Shown here: in pieces, positions 43,449 through 53,274 of the stretch | Layout: each line of letters begins with the position of its first letter | Position numbering within the stretch: the stretch's first letter is position 1 | DNA from: Flavobacteriales bacterium | GTDB taxonomy: Bacteria > Bacteroidota > Bacteroidia > Flavobacteriales_D > Crocinitomicaceae | Reading direction: 5' to 3' | Length of the DNA stretch: 64,000 nucleotides | Assembly: GCA_947449575.1 (NCBI GenBank) | Contig: CANFRV010000017.1 | Span: 1 to 64,000, forward strand | Position numbers and translations under genes: made by a program | Notes under the pieces: model-generated | Told to the model about the DNA's origin: nothing | The model's input: the letters and a program-made list of their open reading frames with translations, nothing else | Databases searched by the model: none

Positions 43449-43477
43449 AGACTCTAGACCGTTTCGCTTATTAGACT
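43449..43477 (-). repeat. Copy of dispersed AGTCTAA-AGCG-GTCTA element (minus orientation)
   Basis: On the minus strand this reads AGTCTAATAAGCGAAACGGT followed by CTAGAGTCT, matching the elements near 37521, 37641, 48051 and 60301. It fills the gap between purL and the DUF4290 gene. Confidence 0.7.
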
Positions 43478-43537
43478 AGAAATTAATAGTTCTATAACTT
43501 CCCAAATGGAACAATCAACTATCTAAAAACCGAATGT

Positions 43538-45775
43538 CTACTTTTCTATTTTTTTACCCAATGCAGTGTTGAATAATTCTTTCGCTTCAGTGATAAATCC
43601 AAAATGTTCATCATCCACCATCATCTTCCCTTTTGTAACGTGACCTAACAAGGTAAAATTAACCGTTGAATCCATCATGAATTCGATAAAATCTTCTTCT
43701 GCATCTTCGCTTACTGTCACCAAAACTCTACCTTGGGACTCACCGAATAAGAATGCATCTTCTCTAATTTCTGCATCTGTAACGATATCGAATCCTAATT
43801 CTCTCGGCATTGACATCTCTGTTAAAGAAACAAACATTCCTCCATCCGCAATATCATGCGCAGCATTTATTAAATCATTTTGAATCAATCCTTTTACTGT
43901 GTGTTGCACTTCATACTCTTTTTCTAAATCAAAAACAGGAGCTGGTGATGCTTTTACACCATGAAAAGAATACAAATATTCAGAGGATGAAATACAATCA
44001 AAAGAATCACCAATTAAGAAAATTAAATCTCCTTTTTGTTTAAAATCTAGCGTCATTGCTCTTGTTTTATCTTCCAATAAACCAATCATCCCAATTGTAG
44101 GTGTTGGAAAAACCGGAGTTTCAACACCATTGGTAGAAGTTTGATTATAAAAAGAAACATTTCCTCCAGTTACTGGTGTTTCAAATTTCAAACAAGCTTT
44201 TGACATTCCTTTGATAGCACCTACAAATTGCCAAAAAGATTCAGGATTGTAAGGATTCCCGAAATTTAAACAGTTCGTAATCGCACTAGGAATACCTCCC
44301 GAACAAACAATATTTCGAGCTGCTTCTGAAACAGCAATCATTGTTCCTACCTCAGGATCCGCATTTACATATCTTGAATTACAATCAACTGTCATAGCGA
44401 TTGCTTTATTTGTGCCTTTTACGTTGACAATCGCAGCGTCAGAAGGACGGTTGGTCGACATGTTTTTCGTTCCAACCATTGAATCATATTGCTCATATAC
44501 CCAACGCTTAGAAGCGATGTTTTGATGCTGTAATAAGAAAAAAGCAACTTCTTTCAAATCCTCAGGTTGAGCAATATCTTCTATTTTGAATTTTTTAAAC
44601 TCTTGATAATACGCTGGTTCTGTATATTCACGTTGATACTGAGGAGCTCCACCACCTAGCACTAAAGATTCTGCAGGAACATCTCCAACCAATTCTCCAT
44701 TCATGAAATAACGAACCCGGTCAGAATCAGTAACAACACCAATTTCTTCTGCATGAAGATCCCATTTATCGAAAATTGCTTTTACAACATCCTCTTCTCC
44801 TTTTTTCACGACTACTAGCATTCTCTCTTGAGATTCTGATAATAGAATTTCATACGGTAGCATATTTTCTTGTCTTGTAGGAACCAAATCTAATTGAATA
44901 TCCATTCCTACATTCCCACCAGCACTCATTTCGCAAGTTGAACAAGTGATTCCAGCTGCACCCATATCTTGCATACCTACTACAGCATCTGTGGTCAGTA
45001 ATTCCATCGTCGCTTCTAAAAGCAATTTTTCCATGAAAGGATCTCCCACTTGAACCGAAGGTAAATCAGAAGCTGATTCTTCAGTCATATCTTTTGAAGC
45101 GAAAGCAGCTCCTGCAATACCATCTTTACCCGTTGCTGAACCAACTATAAAAACTGAATTTCCTGGGCCTTTTGCTTTTGCTGAAATAATCTTTTTTGAA
45201 TCCATTACACCTGCAGAAAAAGCATTGACCAATGGATTCGTATTGTAAGAATCATCGAAGAAAACCTCTCCCCCAACAATTGGAATACCGAAAGCATTTC
45301 CATAATCACCAATACCTTTCACTACCCCTTTCACCAACCATTTGGTTCGATCTAATTCAATATTACCAAAACGTAACGAATTAAGCTGCGCTATTGGACG
45401 AGCACCCATGGTAAAAATATCACGGTTGATTCCTCCAACACCTGTAGCAGCACCTTGATAAGGCTCCAAAGCACTTGGGTGATTGTGTGACTCTATTTTA
45501 AAAACACATCCTAAACCATTTCCAATATCGACCATTCCAGCATTTTCTTCGCCTGCTTTTACAAGCATATGTGGACCTTCCTTCGGTAATTGTTTTAGCC
45601 AATAAATGGAGTTTTTATACGAACAATGTTCAGACCACATAACAGAATACACACTCGTCTCAGTAAAATTAGGTGTTCTACCTAAAATTTCTTTAATCAT
45701 TTCAAATTCATCCGGGCGTAATCCAAGCTCTACTGCTTGTTCTAAAGTTGCTTCTTGGTTTAAAGTGCTTTCCAT
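43538..45775 (-). CDS. purL: Phosphoribosylformylglycinamidine synthase II
   Basis: A 745-residue small-type PurL from ATG 45775. Landmarks are [11 protein letters not shown], the metal/ATP motifs [37 protein letters not shown], and GEPH-equivalent late motifs ([29 protein letters not shown]). This form works with separate PurQ and PurS subunits to make FGAM in purine synthesis; the large single-chain form is absent here. A TACTTTTG box lies 19 bases upstream. The earlier in-frame ATG at 45796 overlaps that box and was rejected. Confidence 0.95.
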   Translation of the reverse strand: MESTLNQEATLEQAVELGLRPDEFEMIKEILGRTPNFTETSVYSVMWSEHCSYKNSIYWLKQLPKEGPHMLVKAGEENAGMVDIGNGLGCVFKIESHNHPSALEPYQGAATGVGGINRDIFTMGARPIAQLNSLRFGNIELDRTKWLVKGVVKGIGDYGNAFGIPIVGGEVFFDDSYNTNPLVNAFSAGVMDSKKIISAKAKGPGNSVFIVGSATGKDGIAGAAFASKDMTEESASDLPSVQVGDPFMEKLLLEATMELLTTDAVVGMQDMGAAGITCSTCEMSAGGNVGMDIQLDLVPTRQENMLPYEILLSESQERMLVVVKKGEEDVVKAIFDKWDLHAEEIGVVTDSDRVRYFMNGELVGDVPAESLVLGGGAPQYQREYTEPAYYQEFKKFKIEDIAQPEDLKEVAFFLLQHQNIASKRWVYEQYDSMVGTKNMSTNRPSDAAIVNVKGTNKAIAMTVDCNSRYVNADPEVGTMIAVSEAARNIVCSGGIPSAITNCLNFGNPYNPESFWQFVGAIKGMSKACLKFETPVTGGNVSFYNQTSTNGVETPVFPTPTIGMIGLLEDKTRAMTLDFKQKGDLIFLIGDSFDCISSSEYLYSFHGVKASPAPVFDLEKEYEVQHTVKGLIQNDLINAAHDIADGGMFVSLTEMSMPRELGFDIVTDAEIREDAFLFGESQGRVLVTVSEDAEEDFIEFMMDSTVNFTLLGHVTKGKMMVDDEHFGFITEAKELFNTALGKKIEK

Positions 45776-45793
45776 AAAATGTATAATGTAAAA

Positions 45794-45801
45794 CAAAAGT
45801 A
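45794..45801 (-). promoter_or_regulatory. -7 promoter box (TACTTTTG) of purL
   Basis: Plus-strand CAAAAGTA reads TACTTTTG on the minus strand, 18 bases before the ATG at 45775. Confidence 0.6.
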
Positions 45802-46027
45802 ATTATAATTTTTGAAGTTAACTCTCTTTTTAAGACAAAAGTAATGATAGTAAAAACCAGCAGTTTTTAGTAGCAATAAACAAGCTAAACCCTTAAAAAA
45901 AGGGATTATGACGTATTTATTTTACTTTTATCATTCAATGTCTAACTAATTAAAACTTGCGATCATTCGTCTTGAGTTCAATTTCTTTTATTACTTTTAC
46001 GCTCAAATTATTAAAAATAAAGAAGTA

Positions 46028-46792
46028 ATGGATTTTTCAGTTTTAACAACAGTTGATGGCCTTTTCTACCTTCTAATGCTAACCTTTCTGGAAATAGTTT
46101 TAGGAATAGACAATATTATTTTCATCTCTATTATAACTGATAAACTTCATGTTAAAAATCAAAAAAATGCGAGAAGAACTGGTTTAGCACTGGCATTAAT
46201 CGTTCGTCTTTTCTTACTAACCATTGCAGCTTGGATGATGAGTTTAACTGAACCCTTGTGCATAATATCTGGTGTAAAATTCTTTAGTGGTCACGAGTTA
46301 GTTTTATTAGTAGGTGGACTATTTTTAGTATATAAAAGTGGGGAAGAAATGTTGGAACACATGCGTGGTCGTCCAGCAAAAGAAAAAGGTAAAAAAGACA
46401 ATTTAAAAGCAGTAATACTTCAAATTGTGCTAATTGATATCGTTTTTAGTTTTGATTCAATAATTACTGCAATTGGACTGACAACTGGCATAAGAAAAGA
46501 ACTGCACGCTGATCCTATGATTATCATTTACTTAGCGGTTATTATTTCTATGATCATCATGTTGATTTTCGCCAAACAAGTGAGTGATTTCATCAATAGT
46601 CGTCCATCCATAAAAATGATTGCTTTGGCTTTCCTAGTAGCTATTGGAGTGATTTTAATTGGTGAATCTTTTGAATACGAAATCAATAAAAATTATGTTT
46701 ACTTCGCAATGGCGTTTTCTCTGATAATAGAGTTTATGAACATAAAAATGCGTAAAAACCACAGAAACCATCATCCTACTCCGAATATTTAA
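46028..46792 (+). CDS. TerC family integral membrane protein
   Basis: A 254-residue membrane protein with about seven helices. The two family motifs with intramembrane acidic residues are visible: EIVLGIDNIIFISI (near residues 22-35) and DIVFSFDSIITAIGLT (near 138-153). TerC proteins are linked to tellurite resistance, metal (Mn or Ca) export and protein metalation. The C-terminal tail is His/Asn-rich (KNHRNHHPTPNI), in keeping with metal binding. The following gene starts 5 bases downstream. Confidence 0.9.
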   Translation: MDFSVLTTVDGLFYLLMLTFLEIVLGIDNIIFISIITDKLHVKNQKNARRTGLALALIVRLFLLTIAAWMMSLTEPLCIISGVKFFSGHELVLLVGGLFLVYKSGEEMLEHMRGRPAKEKGKKDNLKAVILQIVLIDIVFSFDSIITAIGLTTGIRKELHADPMIIIYLAVIISMIIMLIFAKQVSDFINSRPSIKMIALAFLVAIGVILIGESFEYEINKNYVYFAMAFSLIIEFMNIKMRKNHRNHHPTPNI

Positions 46793-46797
46793 TTCAC

Positions 46798-47385
46798 ATG
46801 ACAAAAGAAGAAGCCTTTCTATTCTTCCCGCATGCGGAAGATGACGATATAGGTGATCTTTATGAGCAGCGAGTTTTTGAATACAAGCAATTCTTCCTTT
46901 CTTCCCCTCCTTTTCGTAAAGTTTTTTTAGCAAAAGAAAAAAAAATGAAGCAAATGCATGCCGCCTATTCATTTTTTTCTGGTCAACATGTACTAGAACA
47001 AACAAAATCGATAGATGCATCGTATTCTATTTCTGATTCAATTTTAGAAACATTTAATTATTATCAGCAAAACCTAAATTTGTTGAAAAATAAAATTTCA
47101 CAAAGCACCACTGTGCCTGAATTATGTTCTGTGATACATGAACTATTGCAACTCAGAAGTAGCTATTACCAAAATTGGACGATTGAGGAGAATTTCATTG
47201 AAAAAGAAATTGCGATCTCCAAGGAAATTGATCCCATGGAATTATTAGTAGCAATCCAAGAATTCAATAAACTAGGGGGATTTACATTCGACGATTTAAA
47301 TTCAAAAAGAAACATTTCACCTATTTTGTTAATCAACGAAGCTAAACGATTATCTTTGTGCCGAAAATTAGAAAATAATGGCTGA
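46798..47385 (+). CDS. Hypothetical helical protein
   Basis: A 195-residue cytosolic protein that I do not recognise. It is mainly helical, with a KVFLAKEKKMKQMHAAYSFF segment and an alternating Leu/Ile pattern at residues 75-160. It follows the TerC gene by 5 bases and overlaps the next gene by 8, so it belongs to a tightly packed four-gene operon. No metal site, membrane helix or enzyme motif is seen. Confidence 0.55.
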   Translation: MTKEEAFLFFPHAEDDDIGDLYEQRVFEYKQFFLSSPPFRKVFLAKEKKMKQMHAAYSFFSGQHVLEQTKSIDASYSISDSILETFNYYQQNLNLLKNKISQSTTVPELCSVIHELLQLRSSYYQNWTIEENFIEKEIAISKEIDPMELLVAIQEFNKLGGFTFDDLNSKRNISPILLINEAKRLSLCRKLENNG

Positions 47386-47647
47386 TCCGTATTTAAACCT
47401 TCGGAAACAATTAGAATTGGAAGAATGGCCCAACGTGTATATGTTCAAATTCATCTTTCCGAATACATCCGAAAATATAGCGTTAACAATCGCTTTATTT
47501 AATGAAGAATCTGCAGAGATTACTATTCATGAATCAAAAACTGGTAAATTTGCAAGTATCAGCATAAAAGAATTAATGTTAGATGTTGATTCTATCATAG
47601 AAAAATATGAAAATGCTACAAAAATTAAAGGACTGATGGCACTATGA
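47378..47647 (+). CDS. DUF493 family protein (YbeD-like)
   Basis: An 89-residue protein with the DUF493 ferredoxin-like pattern: WPNVYMFKFIFPN, then STGKFASISIK-like (SKTGKFASISIKELM) and the C-terminal IKGLMAL. E. coli YbeD belongs to the same family, thought to be a small regulatory or lipoylation-linked domain. It overlaps its upstream neighbour by 8 bases and its downstream neighbour by 4. Confidence 0.75.
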   Translation: MADPYLNLRKQLELEEWPNVYMFKFIFPNTSENIALTIALFNEESAEITIHESKTGKFASISIKELMLDVDSIIEKYENATKIKGLMAL

Positions 47648-48042
47648 TAATATTAATGGGATTTAGCATCATACAAGTAGTACTTGGGGTGCTTGGCGTA
47701 AGTTTAGGACTATTACTACTTGTAATTTCCTATAAAAAATTTCTTGCCTATCTAGGAAAGAGAGAAATCGCTCCTGACGACTATTGCGTATTAAATGAAC
47801 TTGAAACGCATCCAGCAAAAGGAGAAGTTGAATTCTATTTTACATCAAAAAGAGATAGAAATGTAATTATTAATCTTTTAAATGACGACTTAAGTTTTCA
47901 TTCTAAAATTTTTGAAGAACTTATCTCAGAAGGTGGTAAAATTGTTCGCTTTGATACCAAAACTGTTCCAAATCAAACGTATTTCTATCAATTGGAAACA
48001 GATAACCAAAAAACGATGAAAAGATTCACCATTGAAAATTAG
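47644..48042 (+). CDS. Hypothetical single-pass membrane protein
   Basis: A 132-residue protein with one N-terminal membrane helix (residues about 5-30) and a cytosolic or periplasmic beta-rich domain (EVEFYFTSKRDRNVIINLL; VRFDTKTVPNQTYFYQLET). It resembles small immunoglobulin/FlgD-like beta modules, but I make no firm assignment. Its ATG overlaps the DUF493 gene (ATGA). Last in the TerC operon. Confidence 0.55.
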   Translation: MIILMGFSIIQVVLGVLGVSLGLLLLVISYKKFLAYLGKREIAPDDYCVLNELETHPAKGEVEFYFTSKRDRNVIINLLNDDLSFHSKIFEELISEGGKIVRFDTKTVPNQTYFYQLETDNQKTMKRFTIEN

Positions 48043-48050
48043 ACTTTATA

Positions 48051-48099
48051 AGACATTAGATTTTTTCACTTTAGACCGCTTCTCTTAAAGACTGATGAG
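48051..48099 (-). repeat. Copy of dispersed AGTCTAA-AGCG-GTCTAA element (minus orientation)
   Basis: On the minus strand the element reads CATCAGTCTTTAAGAGAAGC then GGTCTAAAGT and TCTAATGTCT, the same word order as near 37521 and 37641. It follows directly after the stop codon of the hypothetical membrane-protein gene. Confidence 0.65.
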
Positions 48100-48236
48100 T
48101 ATGAGTGTAAAAAAAATAAGTCTATTTTCTAAAAATCTACTGTCTAAAATTGATACAATCTTTTCTGAAAAATAGGATGCCAATTTGACAGCATATTTTA
48201 CTTGGCAAAATAATTGATAAATGAATGGATAAGAAT

Positions 48237-48244
48237 TAACTTTG
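48237..48244 (+). promoter_or_regulatory. -7 promoter box (TAACTTTG) of trxA
   Basis: Perfect TAnnTTTG box 37 bases before the thioredoxin ATG. Confidence 0.7.
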
Positions 48245-48281
48245 TAGAATAAAACGAATAACAAATTAATAAAAATAGATT

Positions 48282-48602
48282 ATGGCAGTTGAAATTACAG
48301 ACGCAAACTTCGAAGAAGTAGTATTAAATTCTAAATTACCAGTTTTAGTTGATTTTTGGGCTGAATGGTGTGGACCTTGTCGAATGGTTGGACCAATCGT
48401 TGATGAATTGCACACTGAGTATGAAGGAAAAGCAATTATCGGAAAAGTGAACGTTGATGAAAACCCAGGCGTTTCTGGATCATTTGGAGTGAGAAATATT
48501 CCTACCATTTTATTTATTAAGAATGGAGAAGTTGCTGATAAATCAGTAGGTGCAGTTCCAAAAGCGCAATTAGCAGCTAAATTAGAGGCATTATTGAACT
48601 AA
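48282..48602 (+). CDS. trxA: Thioredoxin
   Basis: A 106-residue cytosolic thioredoxin of standard length with the redox site WAEWCGPCRMVGP, the conserved cis-proline region RNIPTILFIKNGE and Asp26-type buried acid in VDFWAEW. It reduces protein disulfides using thioredoxin reductase. It has its own promoter and a strong terminator, so it is monocistronic. Confidence 0.95.
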   Translation: MAVEITDANFEEVVLNSKLPVLVDFWAEWCGPCRMVGPIVDELHTEYEGKAIIGKVNVDENPGVSGSFGVRNIPTILFIKNGEVADKSVGAVPKAQLAAKLEALLN

Positions 48603-48646
48603 TTATAGACTCAATACTGAAGAGTCGTAAGACCTTAAAACTTTTT

Positions 48647-48680
48647 AAAAGACACGTAATTAAATTCGTGTCTTTTTTTT
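48647..48680 (+). terminator. Rho-independent terminator of trxA
   Basis: AAAAGACACG pairs with CGTGTCTTTT around a 10-base AT-rich loop, followed by a T run to 48680. Confidence 0.88.
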
Positions 48681-48737
48681 GCCCTAATTTTATGTCTTGA
48701 ATCTTAAAATCTTGTATCTTTTCGTCTGAAATATACC

Positions 48738-48745
48738 TATCTTTG
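48738..48745 (+). promoter_or_regulatory. -7 promoter box (TATCTTTG)
   Basis: Perfect TAnnTTTG box 18 bases before the gene at 48764. Confidence 0.65.
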
Positions 48746-48763
48746 TACCCAATTTAAAATAAA

Positions 48764-49465
48764 ATGGATTCTTTTTTTAGTAGATTAAAATATTACGGAA
48801 TAGGCTTTGGTATTGGACTTATTTTTGTCATTTTCTTTTTTCAAAACCGAGGCTGCAGCTGGCTCCCTGATAATCGAGTAAAAAATAGTATATTGGACAG
48901 AGTGCTGGTCTTACCTGAATCAGAGGCGCAGCAATTAAAGAAATTTGGTTTAACAAAAAAAGATCTCACATTGGTATTGAATGACGGTGAAGTTCTCTTT
49001 GATGAAAGTAAAAAAGAAGGGGATCCAAAAGTTTATGTCGTTGAAAAAGAGATTCCTTCGCATGGAAAAATGAAATTTTTCTTTTCACTAGCGAAAGAAA
49101 GTTTTATCTCGGAAATACATTTCTCTAAAAAAAATGCACTGAAAATTAAAAATACGACGGATGGATTTGGTGAGTTAATCTATTTTCCAAACGATGATAA
49201 TTTAGTATTTCCTGATTCAAGTAAAAATGTCACTTGTCAGCAAGATGCTTTAGGCTTGATTAATCCAAAGGATATTTTAAAATATTTAAAAAAATCAGGA
49301 AAAATAGACTATTCAAAATCACGTTTACAAGCAACCCCAAAACCTGAGCATTTCCTACTTTTTACTGATAAAAAAGGAAGAGAAATTGGAGCTTATGTGA
49401 TTTGGTACAAGAATAAATTAAATATCACCAACTTTGTTATTCCCTTCAAAAATAGTTGTGAATAA
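48764..49465 (+). CDS. Membrane-anchored protein, DUF4258-like N-terminal half
   Basis: A 233-residue protein with a single N-terminal membrane anchor (residues about 8-28, RLKYYGIGFGIGLIFVIFFFQ) followed by RGCSW, a feature I associate with a flavobacterial protein family. Residues about 40-110 (LPESEAQQLKKFGLTKKDLTLVLNDGEV) resemble DUF4258. The C-terminal half is a distinct alpha/beta region with two cysteines near residues 155 and 232. It lies just upstream of the lipid A cluster but has its own promoter. Function unknown. Confidence 0.55.
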   Translation: MDSFFSRLKYYGIGFGIGLIFVIFFFQNRGCSWLPDNRVKNSILDRVLVLPESEAQQLKKFGLTKKDLTLVLNDGEVLFDESKKEGDPKVYVVEKEIPSHGKMKFFFSLAKESFISEIHFSKKNALKIKNTTDGFGELIYFPNDDNLVFPDSSKNVTCQQDALGLINPKDILKYLKKSGKIDYSKSRLQATPKPEHFLLFTDKKGREIGAYVIWYKNKLNITNFVIPFKNSCE

Positions 49466-49530
49466 TTTTCTAAAACAAACGTTGTTGATAATTCAATCGT
49501 CATTAAGGAAAATAGAACTATAGTTTTTTA

Positions 49531-49538
49531 TAAATTTG
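49531..49538 (+). promoter_or_regulatory. -7 promoter box (TAAATTTG) of the lpx cluster
   Basis: Perfect TAnnTTTG box 4 bases before the lpxD ATG, again suggesting a leaderless or near-leaderless mRNA. Confidence 0.55.
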
Positions 49539-49542
49539 AACA

Positions 49543-50589
49543 ATGGAATTTTCAGCAGAACAAATAGCAGGTATATTAAATGGTCAAGTTGTCGGTAATT
49601 CAGACATTGCCGTAAAAGGACTATCTAAAATTGAAGAAGGAACAATTGGTACCCTTTCCTTTCTTTCTAACCCAAAATATGAAGAATTTATTTATACAAC
49701 GGGAGCTTCTATTTGTATTGTTAACAATACTTTCACACCTTCAAAACCCCTTCCTTCCACATTGACTCTCGTAAAAGTCGAAGATGCATATTCGTGCTTT
49801 GCTAAATTACTAGAGTTTTATGACCAAATGAAAAAGAAACAGCCCAAAGTTGAATCTCCTTCTTTTATCTCTGAGTCTGCTTCTGTAGGAAACGATCTTT
49901 ATTTAGGAGCTTTTGGATATATAGGAGAAGGCTCAAAAATTGGAAATAATGTCGTCCTTTATCCACATGTTTACATAGGCGAAAATGTCACGATTGGTGA
50001 TAATTGTATTCTGCATCCAGGAGCTACGGTCTATGCGGATTGTATACTTGGCAACAATTGTATTTTACATGCTGGAGTAATCATTGGTGCTGATGGTTTT
50101 GGATTTGCTCCAAATGAAAATGGAGAATATAAAAAGATACCTCAAATTGGAAATGTCATTTTAGAAGATAATGTTGAAATTGGATCTAATTCCACAATCG
50201 ACAGAGCTACAATGGGTTCAACATTTATCAGAACGGGAGTAAAACTAGATAATTTGGTGCAAATAGGTCACAATGCTGATGTGGGAGAAAATACAGTTAT
50301 GGCTGCCCAGGTAGGTGTTTCCGGTTCAGCTAAAATTGGAAAAGGAGTGATGATTGGTGGACAATCCGGAATTGGCGGACATCTTCATATTGCCGATGGA
50401 ACAAAAATAGTTGCTCAATCTGGAATTCCTTCAACGGTTAAAAAAGCAGATACTTTAATGGGGTCTCCCGGCATTCCCTTGGAAGATTTTAAAAAATCGT
50501 ACTTTGGGTTTAGAAAATTGCCGCAAATATTAAATCGACTTCAAGATTTAGAAAATAAATTAAAAGAATTAACTAAAGCAAAAATATAG
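49543..50589 (+). CDS. lpxD: UDP-3-O-acylglucosamine N-acyltransferase
   Basis: A 348-residue left-handed beta-helix acyltransferase. The N-terminal uridine-binding domain ([24 protein letters not shown]) is followed by hexapeptide repeats from about residue 105 to 300, with the catalytic His in [11 protein letters not shown] (about residue 243). It adds the N-linked 3-hydroxyacyl chain in lipid A synthesis. One base separates it from the lpxC-fabZ gene, and lpxA follows, giving the standard Bacteroidota lipid A operon. Confidence 0.95.
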   Translation: MEFSAEQIAGILNGQVVGNSDIAVKGLSKIEEGTIGTLSFLSNPKYEEFIYTTGASICIVNNTFTPSKPLPSTLTLVKVEDAYSCFAKLLEFYDQMKKKQPKVESPSFISESASVGNDLYLGAFGYIGEGSKIGNNVVLYPHVYIGENVTIGDNCILHPGATVYADCILGNNCILHAGVIIGADGFGFAPNENGEYKKIPQIGNVILEDNVEIGSNSTIDRATMGSTFIRTGVKLDNLVQIGHNADVGENTVMAAQVGVSGSAKIGKGVMIGGQSGIGGHLHIADGTKIVAQSGIPSTVKKADTLMGSPGIPLEDFKKSYFGFRKLPQILNRLQDLENKLKELTKAKI

Positions 50590-50590
50590 A

Positions 50591-52021
50591 ATGGCTGAAA
50601 AGCAACGAACATTAAAAGAAGCTGTCTTATTAAGTGGAATTGGACTACATACTGGAGAAAAAGTAACTATTGAAATTTGTCCAGCACCTGCTGATCATGG
50701 ATATAAATTCCAACGTGTTGATCTAGAAAATCAACCTATCATTAACGCTGACTGTGATTTAGTAGTTGCTACTGACCGAGGAACGACTTTAGAGCATAAT
50801 GGTGCAAGAGTTTACACAACTGAACATGTATTAGCGGCTCTTTACGGAATGCAGGTTGATAACGCATTAATTAAAATTGATGGTCCTGAGATTCCAATTA
50901 TGGATGGAAGTTCATTATTATTTGTTAATGCATTTGAAAAAGTAGGTTATTTAGAGCAAGAAGCTGATAGAGAATATCTTGAATTAAATGAAATTCTAAA
51001 ATTCGAAGATGTAGAAAAAGGAATTGAATTTTTAGCGATTCCAGACCCAGCGTATAGAGTGACGGTGATGGTAGATTATAAATCGCCTGTCTTAGGTACC
51101 CAACATGCTGGAATATATGACATTAGCGAATTCAAGGACCAAATAGCAAGATGTAGAACTTTTGTTTTCCTTCGTGAATTAGAGTTCTTAGCTAAAAATA
51201 ATTTGATTAAAGGCGGTGATTTAGACAACGCTATTGTTTTGGTTGAACGGACAGATGTTTCCCAAGAAGAACTTGACAATTTAGCTAAGTTATTGAAAAA
51301 GGAGGAATTAAAAATTTCATTGGATGGAATTGGTGTGTTGAATACCATCAAATTACAGTTTGAAAATGAACCTGCACGTCATAAATTACTTGATATTATA
51401 GGAGATTTAGCCCTCGTTGGAAAACCATTAAAAGCGCACATTCTAGGAGCAAGACCGGGACATTCAGGAAATGTTCGCTTTGCAAAAATGATTAAAAATC
51501 ACTTTAAACTTCAATTAAAAGCACCTAAGCAATTCGACTTAACAAAAGCACCTCTTTTTAATATTGTTGACATTGAAAAAATGTTGCCACATCGTTATCC
51601 TTTTTTAATGGTTGATAAAATCATGGAAATGAATGAAGATAATATTATCGGTGTGAAAAATATCACCATGAATGAGCCAATTTTTACGGGTCATTTTCCA
51701 GGTAATCCTGTTTTTCCGGGAGTTTTACAAATTGAAGCAATGGCACAAGTGGGTGGAATATTTGCGTTAAGTAAAGTAGAGGAACCGCATTTATATTCCA
51801 CTTATTTTATGAAAATAGATAAAGTGAAATTTAAATCCAAAGTAGTTCCAGGTGATACCCTAGTTTTTGAATTAAGCCTACTTTCTCCGATAAGAAGAGG
51901 TCTTGTGGAAATGGGTGGAAAAGCTTATGTGAATGGCATTGTAGTTATGGAAGCTGAAATGCTAGCGCAAATAGTGAAAGATAAAGTAGAAATAGTGCAA
52001 GATAAAGCAGAGATCGTATGA
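50591..52021 (+). CDS. lpxC-fabZ: Bifunctional UDP-3-O-acyl-GlcNAc deacetylase / 3-hydroxyacyl-ACP dehydratase
   Basis: A 476-residue natural fusion. Residues 1-310 are LpxC: His79 in TTEHVLAAL plus the HKLLDIIGD (about residues 263 and 267) and GHSGN sites that bind zinc and act in catalysis. Residues about 318-465 are FabZ: LPHRYPFLMVD and GHFPGNPVFPGVLQIEAMAQ with the catalytic His and Glu. It joins the committed step of lipid A synthesis with fatty acid elongation. The fusion is normal for Bacteroidota. It overlaps lpxA by 4 bases. Confidence 0.96.
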   Translation: MAEKQRTLKEAVLLSGIGLHTGEKVTIEICPAPADHGYKFQRVDLENQPIINADCDLVVATDRGTTLEHNGARVYTTEHVLAALYGMQVDNALIKIDGPEIPIMDGSSLLFVNAFEKVGYLEQEADREYLELNEILKFEDVEKGIEFLAIPDPAYRVTVMVDYKSPVLGTQHAGIYDISEFKDQIARCRTFVFLRELEFLAKNNLIKGGDLDNAIVLVERTDVSQEELDNLAKLLKKEELKISLDGIGVLNTIKLQFENEPARHKLLDIIGDLALVGKPLKAHILGARPGHSGNVRFAKMIKNHFKLQLKAPKQFDLTKAPLFNIVDIEKMLPHRYPFLMVDKIMEMNEDNIIGVKNITMNEPIFTGHFPGNPVFPGVLQIEAMAQVGGIFALSKVEEPHLYSTYFMKIDKVKFKSKVVPGDTLVFELSLLSPIRRGLVEMGGKAYVNGIVVMEAEMLAQIVKDKVEIVQDKAEIV

Positions 52022-52794
52022 TAAGCAATTTAGCAAGTATATCTCCAGATTCAACAATCGGGGTGGATGTGAAAATTGGACCTTTCACAACCATACACGA
52101 TGATGTTAAAATTGGGGCAAGATCAATAATCCATTCAAATGTTTCTCTTTACCCTGGAACAAGAATTGGGGAAGATTGCGAAATTTTTCCAGGTGCTGTA
52201 ATTGGCGTAATACCGCAAGATTTAAAATTTGATGGAGAATACACCACCGTTGAAATCGGAAACAATACTACCATTCGTGAATGTGTCACTATTCACCGTG
52301 GAACTAAAGATAGATTAGCGACTCGCATCGGAAATAATTGCCTTTTAATGACATATGTGCATGTTGCACATGATTGTCAAATAGGTAATAATGTCATTCT
52401 AGCTAGTTATGTTGGATTATCTGGACATGTTGTTATTGACGATTTTGCTATTCTTGAAGGCACAGTAGTAGCTCAACAATTCGTACATATTGGTGCACAT
52501 GCATTTGTTGGCGGAGCTTCGTTAATTAGAAAAGATGTACCGCCTTTTATCAAAGCGGCACGTGAACCATTAACCTATGCAGGAGTTAATTCTGTAGGAA
52601 TAAGACGAAGAGGTTTTTCAGATGAGCAAGTACGTGAGATTGAGGATATCTATAGAATTTTATATGTTCAAAATAACAATGTCACAAAAGGAATTGCTGC
52701 TATTTTAGAAACAATACCAGATTCAGATATTAGAAAAAATATTTTAGGATTTATAGATACTTCAGATAAAGGAATCATCAGAGGACTGAATTGA
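52018..52794 (+). CDS. lpxA: Acyl-ACP--UDP-N-acetylglucosamine O-acyltransferase
   Basis: A 258-residue trimeric beta-helix enzyme: hexapeptide repeats in residues 1-185, the catalytic His in VHVAHDCQIGNN (about residue 118), and a helical C-terminal domain containing NSVGIRRRGFS. It transfers the first 3-hydroxyacyl chain to UDP-GlcNAc. Coupled to the lpxC-fabZ gene by an ATGA overlap, it closes the lipid A operon. Confidence 0.95.
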   Translation: MISNLASISPDSTIGVDVKIGPFTTIHDDVKIGARSIIHSNVSLYPGTRIGEDCEIFPGAVIGVIPQDLKFDGEYTTVEIGNNTTIRECVTIHRGTKDRLATRIGNNCLLMTYVHVAHDCQIGNNVILASYVGLSGHVVIDDFAILEGTVVAQQFVHIGAHAFVGGASLIRKDVPPFIKAAREPLTYAGVNSVGIRRRGFSDEQVREIEDIYRILYVQNNNVTKGIAAILETIPDSDIRKNILGFIDTSDKGIIRGLN

Positions 52795-52807
52795 ATGCTT
52801 AATAGAA

Positions 52808-52815
52808 TATATTTG
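52808..52815 (+). promoter_or_regulatory. -7 promoter box (TATATTTG) of the Rrf2 gene
   Basis: Perfect TAnnTTTG box 21 bases before the ATG at 52837. Confidence 0.65.
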
Positions 52816-52836
52816 GTCTAAATTAAAATGTAGAAT

Positions 52837-53256
52837 ATGCTTTCAAAGAAAACCAAATATGCCATTCATGCGTTAACTTATCTGGCGAAGAAAGACCCAA
52901 CTCAACCGACTTTGATTGTTGATATTGCTAAAGAGGCTAATATTCCCCGAAAATTTCTGGAAACCATTCTTTTAGATTTGAAAAAAAATGGGATTTTAGG
53001 TTCCAAAATGGGGAAAGGTGGAGGATATTTTACCCGTAAAAAACCCTCTGAAATTCAACTATCTACTATAATAAGATTATTTAATGGCCCCATCGCTTTA
53101 CTTCCTTGTGCAAGCAAAAATTACTACGAGCCTTGCGATGAATGTGACGATGAAAAAGCGTGTGGACTTCGATTTGTTTTGGAGGAGGTTAGGGATGAAA
53201 CTCTAAACATCTTAGAGAAGAAAACCATTCAAGATATAATCAATAAAGATAAATAA
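52837..53256 (+). CDS. Rrf2 family transcriptional regulator
   Basis: A 139-residue winged-helix regulator (LSKKTKYAIHALTYLAKK; IPRKFLETILLDLKKNGILGSKMGKGGGYF). The effector region carries four cysteines (91, 100, 103, 109), the region that binds an iron-sulfur cluster in IscR, NsrR or RsrR. A redox or Fe-S/NO sensor is likely, although its exact target is unknown. It is 18 bases upstream of the RlmD-type gene and likely co-transcribed. Confidence 0.9.
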   Translation: MLSKKTKYAIHALTYLAKKDPTQPTLIVDIAKEANIPRKFLETILLDLKKNGILGSKMGKGGGYFTRKKPSEIQLSTIIRLFNGPIALLPCASKNYYEPCDECDDEKACGLRFVLEEVRDETLNILEKKTIQDIINKDK

Positions 53257-53274
53257 TAAACTAAAATAAGATAC

